A stretch of DNA of 64,000 nt from Naegleria lovaniensis (taxonomy: Eukaryota; Heterolobosea; Eutetramitea; Acrasida; Naegleriidae). Of the stretch, positions 9,478 to 20,642 are shown piece by piece. The number at the start of each line of letters is the position of its first letter. Position 1 is the first letter of the stretch. Made by a program: the position numbers and the translations under genes. The notes beneath the pieces were generated by a model, which saw only the letters and a program-made list of their open reading frames with translations, did no database searches and had not been told where the DNA came from. The DNA is taken from positions 558,001 to 622,000 of the forward strand of contig NW_025407829.1 of the NCBI RefSeq assembly GCF_003324165.1, given 5' to 3'.

Positions 9478-12319
9478 TTACTTTCTCAGTTCAACATTCG
9501 TGACCTGTGCCACACCATGCTGAATGCCTCTGCTCTTACGCTGTATCGTTTCGGTTTGGCATGACCGCTCTCCTTTCGGTTTTAGAACAACAGCCTTGAG
9601 TGCAGCCATGAGTTGTTCGCTGTACTGGAGCTGCTCTTCTTTAAAGCTTGCCAGCTCTTGCTCGATCTTTGATTTGAATCTCTCTGTAATTTCTTCTTTG
9701 AATGCTTGAATGATGCCTTCTGTTTGTTTTAACATGTCACTGGATTCGTTGGAAAAGGAGGATATCACTTTCAAAAAGTCACCAAACACAGAGAATAGAG
9801 GAGGCTCCTCGGAACGCAATGCTTTTTCTCGTTCGTGATTGAATGCTATGAATTTCCTCTTTTTCAACATTCGAGACACAAAGTTTGAATGTTTTTGAGA
9901 TTTCAACAACCTTTTCCTCGTCAGTATTCCTCTAAACCAAGATTGTAATTTAACAGAAGCGTTCATTTTGAATATATATGATGTAAATACATCTTGGAAC
10001 ATGATCTTTACATTGTTCTTGGGCGAGAGATTGGAGTCAATCTCTTTGCCAGTGGTTGTTTTGATGAAATAGAATAGTAAGGAAGATGTAATTTGGTACA
10101 TCACTTGAAGACTATACAAAACAAATGATTTCGCATTTCGTTAGAAGATACCAGGACGAGAAACTTACCCATTTGCTTGATGTCTGAGTTTCTGTGTGAG
10201 CTCTACAACTTCATTTCGGGTGTTGATGAGCTTTTCGTTGGTCAAGGCGTTTTCAGCAAACAATTTGTCTCGCTTATCAGTTAATTCTTGAACTAAATTT
10301 TGCTGGAACAAGAAATATACTTCTCTGTCCGTTGTTGCCTTATTAAGATCTGTTTGAAATGTTATCTGAATACGTAACAAGTATCACGGAATTACTTACG
10401 GTCTATTCTTGAGGTTAGTTTTCTAATCATTGTTTCTCGCTCCTTGATTTCAACTTTTCGCTCTCCAGTTACTTCTTCGTTCAGCAGCTCCATAGCACTG
10501 GTCAAGTCAGTCACCTGTTGCTCTAATCTTCCGAGTTGGTTTGATAAGAATTTGTTTTCATGCTCAAGAGTACGAATCTTGTTTCTTAAATCCATCACTG
10601 ATGGCTCTTGGTCCTCATCCTTGACAATGCTCTTATTGTTTTCCTCAGCTACCATTCTTTTGGCTTCTTTCTTTTTCTCATACTCATATTTCTGTTTTTC
10701 TGTCATGAATAGGTCTGTCATTAGGTACTCCAAGCTGAAATGTTTCGAAGCGTTTTTTTCTGCAGATTTTGTTGTCATTATTTTCAACAGCTTGTTTTCA
10801 ACATCGTTATACTTAGCCAGACCTTGCTGAGCAACACTATTGTTACGGAGGTAAACAATTCCCACAACTGTCAAGAGTCGAAACTTACAACAATTCGTTT
10901 TGTAAAGCGAAAATTACGGACCGAAGCATGTAAACGTCATCTAGATATAAATATTTGTGTTTGAGCAACAGCTCTGTATCAAACCTTTGTGTCACCCAAT
11001 TGTAGAAGTTTAGTTCTTTTTTCATTGCCTCATTCTCCCTTAACAGTTCTGGTAAGGAACCCCACTGTTTTACTAATTGTTTGACCTCAGAGTCTGATTG
11101 CTCGTATCGTTGAATTTTCTTTTTAAGAACGAAAATAAGGTTCTCCAGAAGCTGTTCATAATGGGTGATTCATAATTTTCACTAAAATGTAAATTCCACT
11201 TACTCTCATCTTATATTGAAGACACTGGGTGTATTTCTGTGCATGATCCATTTCTTCATAAGGAGTTATACCACGCCTTGTTGCGTTTCTTTTGGCTTCT
11301 GCGTTTCTTATGACAGCAGGCAGTCGTGGAATGGAATCTTTTGTGTTAAAGAACTCCTTGGACCCCTCTGCGTTGGTTAAATTGTGCAAAAGTTCCTCTT
11401 CTTCTGTCTTTTCCATTATTTCTTTGTATAAAATGGGATCATGGTGGTAGATATCGTCTTCTAGTTTTGAGACAGACTCCTCCAGATGTTTAAGATCGTT
11501 CTCTGACGGTTGGTGCTTGACAAGGTCGTGATCATTTGTAGACTCGTACTTTTTGTGAAACTCTTCAATCTTTCGATCCTTTTCTAAAATTTGAGACTTT
11601 AAGTTATCTATTTCGCTTGTGTAGCTTAAGTTCTCTCTTAATAAATAGCAACAAACTTGAAAAAGATCTTGAGGATGACCATAAGACACGTTTTGTATAC
11701 TATGCTCATCTGGTTCGACAGACGCATGCACTATTTTGTCGTGATATTGAAATGCTGACATGATGAACGCAAGGGTTGAGTAAACTTGTTTTCTCTTTTC
11801 CTGCTCATGCTGCGTTATTGGATATAAAGGTGGCTTGCAAGACTTCAACACTGTCAAGAAGTGAGCAAGATCGTCCGATTCATATGTAAATCTATTGGGA
11901 AGTGAAGGATAAACGTTAATAATGAGTGGAGGCTTTTGTGTTTTTCGAGGAAAGTCGTCTGCACTGCTCGATGTCCTTGCTTGAGCAAAGGAGATATTCG
12001 GAACGTGATGGTTTGGAGATTTTGGGGTTTGGGAAGGAGAAATACGGGATGTGAGAGGGAGAGTCGCTGAAACATTGGTTATGGTCGACTTTGAAAGGTG
12101 TGTCGAAGTTTTGGGCCTCGGAAGACTCTTAAAACTATCTCCCCTGGTAACGTGTTGAGCCGGTGGTCGATGCAACGACGCACTCTGTGGTTTAAAGAGG
12201 CTCAACTTGGTCAACGAGGACGACAAGTCCTGATCTGACTTGAGCTCTCTCAGTCCGCTCGAATTCATGCTGTTTGTTAGTTTCCTTTGATTCAGAGGGG
12301 GAATAGTGTTGTTCTTCAT
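9478..12319 (-). CDS. IQ-motif coiled-coil protein (five exons)
   Basis: Predicted exons in transcript order: 12319-11204, 11151-10889, 10836-10400, 10349-10169, 10111-9478. Four introns of 50-57 bases all start GTAAGT and all preserve frame, giving 876 residues. The start ATG follows eight A residues. The N-terminal 120 residues are basic and Ser/Pro-rich. The rest is mostly coiled coil: LREN, LEHENKFLSNQLGRLEQQV, LTSAMELLNEEV and others. A single IQ motif (VKLQSWFRGILTRKRLLKS) lies near the C-terminus and suggests calmodulin binding. The architecture resembles cytoskeletal or flagellar coiled-coil proteins, but I cannot assign an orthologue. Without splicing, this locus would look like four separate short frames. 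Confidence 0.8.
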
Positions 12320-12521
12320 TTTTTTTTAATTGAATCACTGTAACTGTTCTTAGCGGGAAATACCAACAGAGACAGGTATTCCGGACATAATTCGACCTCT
12401 CGTTGAAAGGGGCAGTATTTGTGTTGGTAGAATCAAAATTTTTGCAATTTCCTTTTTATGTCTTTATAAATTTTTCTTGCTGTCAAGTTTGGCGCTTTGT
12501 TTGAGATAAATTTTCAATCAT

Positions 12522-14350
12522 TTACTTTTCATATGGATATATCATTGTTCGAATACTATGTGGTGGTAGCTCAACGTCTACGTAATAGTCCAATCCAACA
12601 TTCAAATCTAAGAGCTGAAGCTTCAAGGCAGTATCCTTATTATTCATGGTAACAATAACAATATTATTCTCGGGTGTCAAGAAGGATGTCACTAACAGAT
12701 CATTGCTCGACTGAACAAGTGAAATTCGTCTTGAATCTTGAAGTATGAATTTTGAAAAGTGGCCCATATAATAGTACATTGGTTGCAAGTAAAGTGATTG
12801 AGTCTTGTTGTTGGCTACAATTAACGCGTCACACCAATTATTCATGTGTGTTGGACCTCCAACTGCATCTAGAAGACAGTTCCAGTCAGTCCATCCTTGT
12901 GCATAATGTTGTAAATCATTAATAATATCATATCCATATGATTCACCTCTTGTCCAATCACCGTAATTCACGTTGGGGCCTTGCGTTGCTTCTGTTCCGA
13001 GCAAAATCTTTTCCGGAGCCATGTCATACACTAAATCTAAGTGTTCGTAGGTACCATCTGAATACCAGTGGAATGCAGTTCCAGCTGTCATGTTTTGTAA
13101 CGTTGATGAGTGAACAGTTGGATTCAGCTAACATGAAACATACCTAATGAGTAGTATGCAATTATTGCAGCCCGTCATGTTAAAGTTCAAATTGGCATAG
13201 AGTTGAATCCAGTAGCTAAACTTACCCACATATTTTGCAGCTTCCTTATCAGCATAAATAGTTTGAGCCCACAAATGAACATGATCTCGATTGTGATCAT
13301 AAATCATGATATTGACATCTGGGTGAGTACTCTTCATAAGAGGTCCCAAATAATACTTGATGAAATCACGTTGATATTCAGCAGTATATACACAGGCTTC
13401 ATAGGGCGCGGCATATTCTGAAAGAGTCATGGACCATGTAATGTTGAGGTTTCATGTCATTCAAGAAATTCCATCATGAACACATGAAAAATCATTTAGT
13501 ATTCGCTCAATTCCTTAATCAACAACTCAAACATACCTGGCTCGTTCTGTACGGTTAATCCCCAAAAGTTAATTCCTTCTCTCTTGTATGCTTCAACGTA
13601 CTTGCTGAAATACAAGGCCCATGATTTCAATACTTGAGTATTATTGATCAATCCCAAAGGTAAACCACTGCCATTCATATCATGATTGGTTTTCATCCAT
13701 GCAGGAGGAGACCAAGGAGATAAGAACAACTTGAGAGGCTTTCCATGAAAAGTTGCCGTCGTGTTCACCACTCGCAGGGCCATAGGTAACTTGTAGAGCT
13801 TATCCCGTTGTATCGAAAAGTCTTTCAATTCAAAATCATTGGCCGTATCATCACAGCTGTAGGTTCCTAAGGCAAAGTCGCACGAGTTCATTGGAATTCT
13901 CCCAATGGTGTAATTTAACCCAGAAGGAGACCAATACAAATTGAGAATGTCTTGTTTTAATCGCTCGTTCATGGTTGAAAAAACAAAACTGGCACTCTCA
14001 GTAATGGCACATCCAAAGCCAATGATCTTTTGGAGAAGATGATTCGGATTAAGCAACACAATATTTGGCTCATCTGTATTTCCTTGACGTTGTTGGATGC
14101 GGGATGGATCAAATGAAGCCCTGACATCATTTCTCTTTTTGAAATATAGAGGAGCAACGGGAGTGAGTCGATCGGAAGTGTGTTGTGCAGTTTGAATGAC
14201 TCGAATGAACTTGGGGACTTGTTTTGCTTGGACAATTGATGATGATGATGCCATAAAACGTGGATCAAATGATGATAATAATATGGTCAGTGCCATCATG
14301 AGGAGCCATAGCGCGGTCGCCAAGCTCACTTTGTTTCGGGGCAACAACAT
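12522..14350 (-). CDS. Lysosomal-type glucosylceramidase, GH30
   Basis: Predicted exons 14350-13537, 13417-13226 and 13084-12522 (introns of 119 and 141 bases), 522 residues. Cleaves glucosylceramide to glucose and ceramide in lysosomes or is secreted. A hydrophobic signal segment lies near residues 8-24 (LATALWLLMMALTILL). Family blocks are IIGFGCAITESASF, LSPWSPPAWMK, and WGLTVQNEPEYAAPYEAC spanning intron 1, with the acid/base Glu at about 270. FHWYSDG follows at the intron 2 junction, and LLGTEATQG carries the nucleophile Glu at about 367. Both catalytic residues are intact. ATG 14446 is an in-frame upstream alternative, but ATG 14350 places the signal peptide correctly. Several Asn-X-Ser/Thr sites fit a glycosylated enzyme. 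Confidence 0.93.
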
Positions 14351-14757
14351 TTTTTCATGTGTGAAAATTACAATCATTCCAAATATGTCATTGGTGGAAC
14401 TTTTAGACACAATCAAATGAACATTCTTGGCACACAAAGGGAGCATGGATTGACGAAACGTATGCGTTTTAGCAGTTGGTGATTATGCTCCTTAATTATT
14501 CATCTCCTTCGGAACGATTGTGTGTAATTTTCACCCAATTCCAAACTCTTTGTGCATCACAAATACCAAGCCACAAGCGTCAAAGTGAATTCTTTTTGAA
14601 GCTGGTATAGCAAATGTCTTCACCTTGCGTTGTTGGATGTATTTTTTTCTCGGAGTTGGTAAACAATCCTCCTCGATCTCGATCTTTCTCTAGTTCTAGT
14701 TCACTCCTCTGCAAAAATGACGAAATTCATCAATTCGTTCCAGTAACCTCACAAAAA

Positions 14758-15096
14758 ATGTCGCTCCTAGATTCTACCTTTCTCCACTCATTACGTGACT
14801 CTATACCATGGCAAGGTTTGTTGTGGTACGTTGCCGTTCCTTTGTGTGCGTCCGTGGCAGGTGCAATTATTGGTGCAGGAATCCCAGGTCTCTTCTTCCA
14901 CCGATTTAGTAAACCGAATAATTCTGACAGACACCAACATATTCGTGAGATGTACATCGTTGAGTGTGGATTAGGTATTGGTGTGTTAGCAGCACATGGA
15001 TTGTGTTGGTATTATCTTGGATTCTTGTCAATATTGACAAATATTGGATTAATTGCTGCTGGTTGTGCATATATGCGCTATCGTTTATATCATTAA
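14758..15096 (+). CDS. Small multi-pass membrane protein
   Basis: Not recognised. From ATG 14758, preceded by AAAAA, the protein is 112 residues. It has three likely hydrophobic segments: WYVAVPLCASVAGAIIGAGI, LGIGVLAAHGLCWYYLG and FLSILTNIGLIAAGCAYM. It contains a charged loop (FSKPNNSDRHQHIREM) and a basic tail (RYRLYH). An in-frame ATG at 14614 would add 48 Ser/Pro-rich residues. That extension has few acidic residues and could be an organellar targeting peptide. It lies upstream of, and convergent to, WDR12. Confidence 0.65.
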   Translation: MSLLDSTFLHSLRDSIPWQGLLWYVAVPLCASVAGAIIGAGIPGLFFHRFSKPNNSDRHQHIREMYIVECGLGIGVLAAHGLCWYYLGFLSILTNIGLIAAGCAYMRYRLYH

Positions 15097-15239
15097 CAAA
15101 ATAATAAATATTGTGTAATTATACGTAATCTACCGTATACGATGTAAAGTTTTAGATCATTGGTTTGAAGTAAGTATGAAACCTTCTGTTGGGGCCACAC
15201 AAAAATTTAGGTGAAGAAATCCGTAAAGGTTGTTATTTA

Positions 15240-16976
15240 TTATTGGCTCATAGTATGCTTTTTGAGCGTGCAATCAGTAGATCCAGAGAATAAATGGTAT
15301 TTCAATTGACCAACATTATGTTGTTCCTTAATTTGGCCTTCCAAAGGAGCAAATCCTTCGATCGAGAGAACCTTATCCGTTGAAATGGTTTTTCTTTCTG
15401 GGTTTACCGAGTGTGGCGTGCTGTGGATTGGAATTCCGCTTCTAATATCCCACAACTTGACAACATTGTCGTCACCTCCAGAAATAAATTGAAAATCACT
15501 CACCCACTTCACTTTACGGACCCATCCTCGATGGGATCTGAACAGTGATGCTTTTTTGGAGCCTCCCTGTCGAGCATCCCACAACCGAATCAAAAAATCT
15601 GGATGTGAGCTCAACACTGAGGTACTGTCTGAGTTGTCCTTAACTGAAATAGATGTTACAACCTTACTGCCGTTGAGTGTGATACTGTTAACACCTGTTG
15701 CAACGTCCCATACACGAATGGTGTGGTCAGAACTTCCAGAAACAATCCTTCCTCCCTCAATCCATTTAACACAAGTCACTCCCAACAGATGGCCATTTTG
15801 GTTATCACTCTCTTTTCTTTCCATTGTTCCAATTGGTGCATATTGTTGAATTTGAGATGGCATTTTCTTCTTCTTTTTCGTTGGCTCTTTATAGTCTTCG
15901 TCATCATCATTTTCATCATTTGCTGGAAGATTATTCTCATAGAAAAGTGCACTCTGAGATCGTGTCAAATCTACTTGCCATAACTTTAAGGATCTATCCT
16001 CGGAGGCAGTACAAATCATCGTTCCTCGTGGATGCAAACAAATATCATTCACAGTGTCTGTATGTCCATTCAGTAACATTTTCATTCTCATCTTTTCCTC
16101 AGATGGATTTGAAACCCATACTCTTCCATATTCATCTTTACCACATCCAGCAATTAGAATATCACCTACAGAAAATGATTTGTCTTCTGAACTTGTATGA
16201 TGTTCGGCAATATAACAAGTAGCAAGACCAGTAATTGGTACCTTGGACTGTTTGGTTTGATGCACAATTTTACCGAGTGTGGTATCAATCACTCTCACCA
16301 CACCATCATAACATCCTGAAATGAGATATTGATTATCAGCAACATTGGAAGTGAGACTGCTTCCTGAAGTGTGAAGTACCAATGATAAAGCACTCACCCA
16401 ATCATCATGAGGAATGCTATCCACACATTTTGGAGCAGGTTGTGCTTCAATATATTCCAAAGTAATTGCTGATTCTGGCCATATTTGAAGTTTTGTAAAG
16501 AATTTTGCAAGGCTTGTTCTCAAGAATATCTTCTTTCCAGGTTTATACTCGATCAAAAATTCAAAAGGAACATGTTTTGGATGATTCTCTTCCGAATGTT
16601 CTTGAATTAATAGTTGATTAATCACTTCCGAAAGTCCAAATCTTGTGAAATTAGATGGTACTTTGAAAGCATTTTCCGAAACTTTTAAAGGATAATTCTC
16701 TGTAATGAATTTCACTTCCATCTCCGAAGGAAATTGAGAGAGTAAAAAGATGGGTTTGTCATCATCGGCTTTGTCCAGCATTTCTTTAATACTATTCTCT
16801 TGTGATACCTGCTCTCCGTTATTTTCATCATCGGAAGCATCATCTTGCAAACGTTGGTCATTATCCTCTTCTTTCATATCATGTTTGTTTTCCTCATCAT
16901 CGCTACTGCTTGCCCACATGTCATAGGTTGCTGTTGTTTCCTCGTGCTTTTTCTTGTTGTTGAGTGGTTTGGACAT
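15240..16976 (-). CDS. WDR12: Ribosome biogenesis protein WDR12/YTM1
   Basis: 578 residues, single exon, ATG preceded by an A-run. WDR12 (yeast Ytm1) is a subunit of the PeBoW/Nop7 complex needed for 60S subunit maturation in the nucleolus. After an acidic disordered start (about 1-75) comes an NLE ubiquitin-like domain (VKFITENYPLKVSENAFKVP ... FLIEYKPGKKIFLRTSLAKF). This domain docks to the Rea1/Midasin AAA ATPase. A seven-bladed WD40 propeller follows, with repeats such as LNGHTDTVNDICLHPRGT, GRIVSGSSDHTIRVWD and FISGGDDNVVKLWD. An acidic and Lys-rich insert (DENDDDEDYKEPTKKKKK) sits between blades. Length is larger than yeast Ytm1 (about 460) because of the inserts. Confidence 0.93.
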   Translation of the reverse strand: MSKPLNNKKKHEETTATYDMWASSSDDEENKHDMKEEDNDQRLQDDASDDENNGEQVSQENSIKEMLDKADDDKPIFLLSQFPSEMEVKFITENYPLKVSENAFKVPSNFTRFGLSEVINQLLIQEHSEENHPKHVPFEFLIEYKPGKKIFLRTSLAKFFTKLQIWPESAITLEYIEAQPAPKCVDSIPHDDWVSALSLVLHTSGSSLTSNVADNQYLISGCYDGVVRVIDTTLGKIVHQTKQSKVPITGLATCYIAEHHTSSEDKSFSVGDILIAGCGKDEYGRVWVSNPSEEKMRMKMLLNGHTDTVNDICLHPRGTMICTASEDRSLKLWQVDLTRSQSALFYENNLPANDENDDDEDYKEPTKKKKKMPSQIQQYAPIGTMERKESDNQNGHLLGVTCVKWIEGGRIVSGSSDHTIRVWDVATGVNSITLNGSKVVTSISVKDNSDSTSVLSSHPDFLIRLWDARQGGSKKASLFRSHRGWVRKVKWVSDFQFISGGDDNVVKLWDIRSGIPIHSTPHSVNPERKTISTDKVLSIEGFAPLEGQIKEQHNVGQLKYHLFSGSTDCTLKKHTMSQ

Positions 16977-17059
16977 TTTTTAAAAAGTGTTCACAAAAAA
17001 TTTGAACGACAACTACTGACATTAACAATTCGTTGTTCAGTTTATTCGTGGAAGCCCCA

Positions 17060-18818
17060 TTATCGATGCTTGCCTTTGGAGTGTGAACGATTGGAGCTTG
17101 ATGTCGTGGGTGCCACTTGTTTTCTCTTGTTGGACGACGATCGATGAGAGGAAGAACCTCTTCGTTCAGAGACTGAAGAAAAACTGTAATCTGAATAGTC
17201 GTCCGAGTTGTACGGGCTAGCTTGAGATGAATACATGTCAGCATTGCTTGCCAATTCACTTTCGTCTTCTGAGGTATCGTAATAAGTTTTCTTGGAGGGT
17301 TTGTGCCTTGATTTCTTTTCTTCTGTTGCACTGGTCCGAGATCGTCGAGGCGATTCGAGAGGTCTTCCTCGTGACGGAGAGCTTGGCACTTTTCTTGAGG
17401 CTGATGAGGATGATGAACCTTTTCTCTCGTCCTTTGTTGGAGTTTTACTTCGAAGCGAGGGAGACATGGAACGAGAATTTCTGGTGGAGGAGGAAGATGA
17501 CGAGGTTGGAATTAAGTGTTTTGGAAGGGCTGATTTTGAGGTGGTTTTCGGAGATTCATAACCCGAAATTCTTCTTTCGGAAGACGATGATCGTGAGGTA
17601 GCACCTCGTTTTTCAACGCTGCTACCTGTGGCTCTCCTAGTTGGTGTTGGAGATCGACTTCTCTCCACACGAGGTGACGACGATATCTTGGGAGATGGGG
17701 AACGTGTTGACCTAGTTTTTGTGACAGAGCTACGACTGTCGGAATGAATTTGTTGCTTACTTAGATAATATTTTGTGTTTTCTGCCCGTAGCTGTTCGAT
17801 TTCATTCTTTGCATTCCTTAACTCTTTTTTAAGGAGTATGACTTTCTCCTCAAGCTCTGGCGCTCGTTGCAGCTGATCTGATTGTTGGGCTAATTGTTTT
17901 TTAAGTTTTTCAATATCTGCTGTTTGGATGTGTAGTTCACGCACCAACTCGTCGTATTGCTTTCTGACATGCTTCACTTCGTTTGCAGACTCCACTTGGA
18001 GTTTTCGGAATGCTTCTTCAATATCCCTCTTTTCTCTTGTTAATTTTTCAATTCTTTGTCACAATTTGGTACGTCTTAATTAGACCTACAATTCTATAAT
18101 GTTAAAACACTTACTCCTTGTTTGGCTTTCTCAACTGTTCGTTCTCATTTCTTAGATTTTGAATTAGATTTTTAAGTATTTCAATGTTTGGCTCCTCATA
18201 TGCAAGGGGAAGAGGATACCTGACGCAATCGTATTCAGTGTAGTAAATCACAATGAGATATCTTGTGTTCGAAGGTGTCAATGACGTTTTACTTGCTTCA
18301 CCGTCGTCCATTGAGGGTGTTGATGAACCTTTTGATGATGACTTTTTTTGAAATAGTACTTCCATTTGGTTTTTTGTTATAAATTCAAGAGACACAGAAT
18401 TAGACTTTTTCATCAATGCTTGATAAATCATTTTAAGGAAGGTATGAAATGGCTTGTAGCTGTTGGCTTTGCTTGTCAAGGTTTGAATATCTAGCATTTT
18501 GTGTTTAATTGAATTTTCAAAATATCAAACATTCCGTCAACCAAAGTTAAAATCGAAAGCAAGATCCAACATGTACATACGTTGACTACTATATCTTCCA
18601 CACCACCGATCACAAGTTAATTTATGTTCTATCGTTAAAATTAAATTATCAGCATCGGGTGTAGTAAAATACACCATGTAGGGCTCGTTGCCAAACGAGT
18701 AGTCTGTTTTCGAGTTGAACGTTTCTCCACTCCCATTAGACATGGTTTTCAATTTCTTAATTTTTTTTGTACTTTGATGGATTGGTTTTGGCGGCAAGAG
18801 CCTTCTTGGCGGTTTCAT
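17060..18818 (-). CDS. CCDC61: Basal-body protein CCDC61/VFL3
   Basis: Predicted exons 18818-18581, 18490-18115 and 18053-17060 (introns of 90 and 61 bases), 535 residues. The spliced protein has the CCDC61 layout. First is an XRCC4-like head with a CDRWCGRYSSQH segment and IQTLTSKANSYKPFHTFLKM. Next is the diagnostic RYLIVIYYTEYDCVRYPLPL, then a coiled coil (EIEKLTREKRDIEEAFRKLQ). A long Ser/Arg/Pro-rich basic tail with SRSPTPTR-type repeats ends the protein. CCDC61 (Chlamydomonas VFL3) organises basal bodies and their fibres. ATG 18743 is an alternative start inside exon 1. Its presence fits an organism that can build flagella. Confidence 0.88.
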
Positions 18819-18985
18819 CGAATTTCAAGGAATAAAGATACAAAGACCATTCCTTGAATTTTGATCATTTGATCATACTGACTACTATGACAATACATTA
18901 TATAAGAATTTTTGAATTTTGAAAATTTGTTCCAAGTCATCATCATGATGATGAATAATATTTTTATGAAATTACATTTTAAAAA

Positions 18986-20044
18986 ATGAGAAAATTCTTG
19001 AGAGCCCTGCTGGAACGAAAGCAGAAAACAAGAATTGAAGAATTGAATGAAAAGTATCTCGAAATTATGAGAAGAGGTACTAACGCTGCAACAGCTCAAG
19101 CTCGTTTCCAGAGAAGTACTGGCTTGGATACCGAAGATGTTATCACCGGTAAACAACATATTTTGCATAAACAAAGAAAGGATCGTTTGGCTTTCAAACC
19201 GGACAGAGAAATTCTCGAGAATAGTACTTATCCTGCTGAATTTCCAAGCACCTACGTTCCTGTACCAGAACCAGAAGTACCAGATCGTAGAGGAAGAAGA
19301 GCCTTGGGAGCATTATATAAATTGTACAAGGAGCTGTACAATCGTCATAGAAAATTTGTTTGGTTTAATGGATATGAACCATCCGTTCAATGTGCCGGTG
19401 TTTGGGTTGCTCCTTCTGCTACCGTCATCGGAGATGTTAGATTATGTGATAATGTTAATGTTTGGTACAATGCTGTTTTGCGAGGCGACAAGAATAGAAT
19501 TGAAGTTGGGCCTCATACCAACATTCAAGATGGTGCAATTATTACCGTTGATGATAAGCCAACTCTTGCTGGATTCGAGAGTGGTGTTGTCATTGGTGGC
19601 CATACTACGATTGGACACGGTGCTAAATTACACGCTTGTCGTATTGGCAACGAATGTGTTATCGGAATGAATGCCACTATTCTCGAAGGAGCAATTATTG
19701 AAGATAATGCTGTTATTGCTGCCGGCTCTTTAGTACTTCCAAATACCAGAGTTGGTCACGGTGAAATGTGGGCTGGATCACCTGCTCGATTGATCCGCCA
19801 TTTGGGCCATAATGAAGAGCTTCAAGTCAAGACAGACGCTTTAAATTATGTTCATCTCGCAGAAAAGCACGCATTAGAGTTCACAACAACCGGTATGGCA
19901 TACAAGGAAGTCGACACAATTGTGGAAAAGCTTGAGGAACTCAATCCAGAGAGCAGAGATGACAGAGCTGTTCATTGGGGAGTTTGGCACGAACAGTCAA
20001 AATCTGCAACTGTTTCTTTGTGGAAGAAGGACAGAATTCTCTAA
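18986..20044 (+). CDS. Mitochondrial gamma-carbonic anhydrase-like protein (complex I matrix domain type)
   Basis: 352 residues, single exon, ATG after six A residues. A 120-residue N-terminal region, basic at the start (MRKFLRALLERKQK), precedes a left-handed beta-helix: VAPSATVIGDV, NVWYNAVLRGDKNRIEVG, TNIQDG, TTIGHGAKLHAC, CVIGMNATILEGAIIEDNAV, AGSLVLPNTRV. In eukaryotes such proteins form the matrix arm of complex I. Of the three zinc-binding His of active enzymes, the equivalents of the second and third are present (His211 and His216 in TTIGHGAKLH). The first is Thr187 (AIITVDD), so it is likely CAL-like and not a working carbonic anhydrase. Residue alignment is by eye. Confidence 0.92.
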   Translation: MRKFLRALLERKQKTRIEELNEKYLEIMRRGTNAATAQARFQRSTGLDTEDVITGKQHILHKQRKDRLAFKPDREILENSTYPAEFPSTYVPVPEPEVPDRRGRRALGALYKLYKELYNRHRKFVWFNGYEPSVQCAGVWVAPSATVIGDVRLCDNVNVWYNAVLRGDKNRIEVGPHTNIQDGAIITVDDKPTLAGFESGVVIGGHTTIGHGAKLHACRIGNECVIGMNATILEGAIIEDNAVIAAGSLVLPNTRVGHGEMWAGSPARLIRHLGHNEELQVKTDALNYVHLAEKHALEFTTTGMAYKEVDTIVEKLEELNPESRDDRAVHWGVWHEQSKSATVSLWKKDRIL

Positions 20045-20642
20045 TCTTTAAATCATCATTTTCATACTACTTTACTATTTATAATGTTAATCATCACATA
20101 TTGCATCCTTAAATTAAACCAATTGGATTTTTGAAGGTTTTGAGGGGAGCCAATGTCTCGCTCATTAAACAATTCTGCTTTGTTTCAATTTGATGTTTGT
20201 GAGTTCCATGTACTAACTAAAGGGAACTCCTTCTCATCATTGACTTCATTGATTGAAACATTTCAGTATTTCAAGAAGGATTCTAATCTCGAAACCACTC
20301 CAATCCCATCCTTCTTTTCATTGAGGTACTCTTTCTCTTATCCAACCTTTTCTTGACAAGTGATAACCAATAAAAATCATCATAGCAGGTCAGCTTTCAT
20401 CACGCCATCAAAGCAAAAAAAATGTAAGCAAAAATTTTTTGATTCTCAAATTTTTCTCTAACAACCACTGTGTGTGTGATATGATGATTAATACGAATGA
20501 TAAATGTGTTGGACTGATCAACTTGGTGTTTATACATGGATTGGATCATTTTGTTCAATGCGGATATTGATTTCGGTGTTTTATGATTGAAACATTTCTC
20601 TGATGATAACTCGATTCGATTACAGATAAACAACAACAAGAA
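20045..20642. other. Intergenic region / possible ARPC2 5' leader intron
   Basis: 598 bases with no convincing gene. A small plus-strand frame at 20153-20356 lacks any recognisable feature. An A-run followed by a GTAAGC donor (about 20414-20424) and an ATTACAG acceptor just before 20626 could bound an intron of about 200 bases in the ARPC2 5' untranslated region. Confidence 0.35.
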
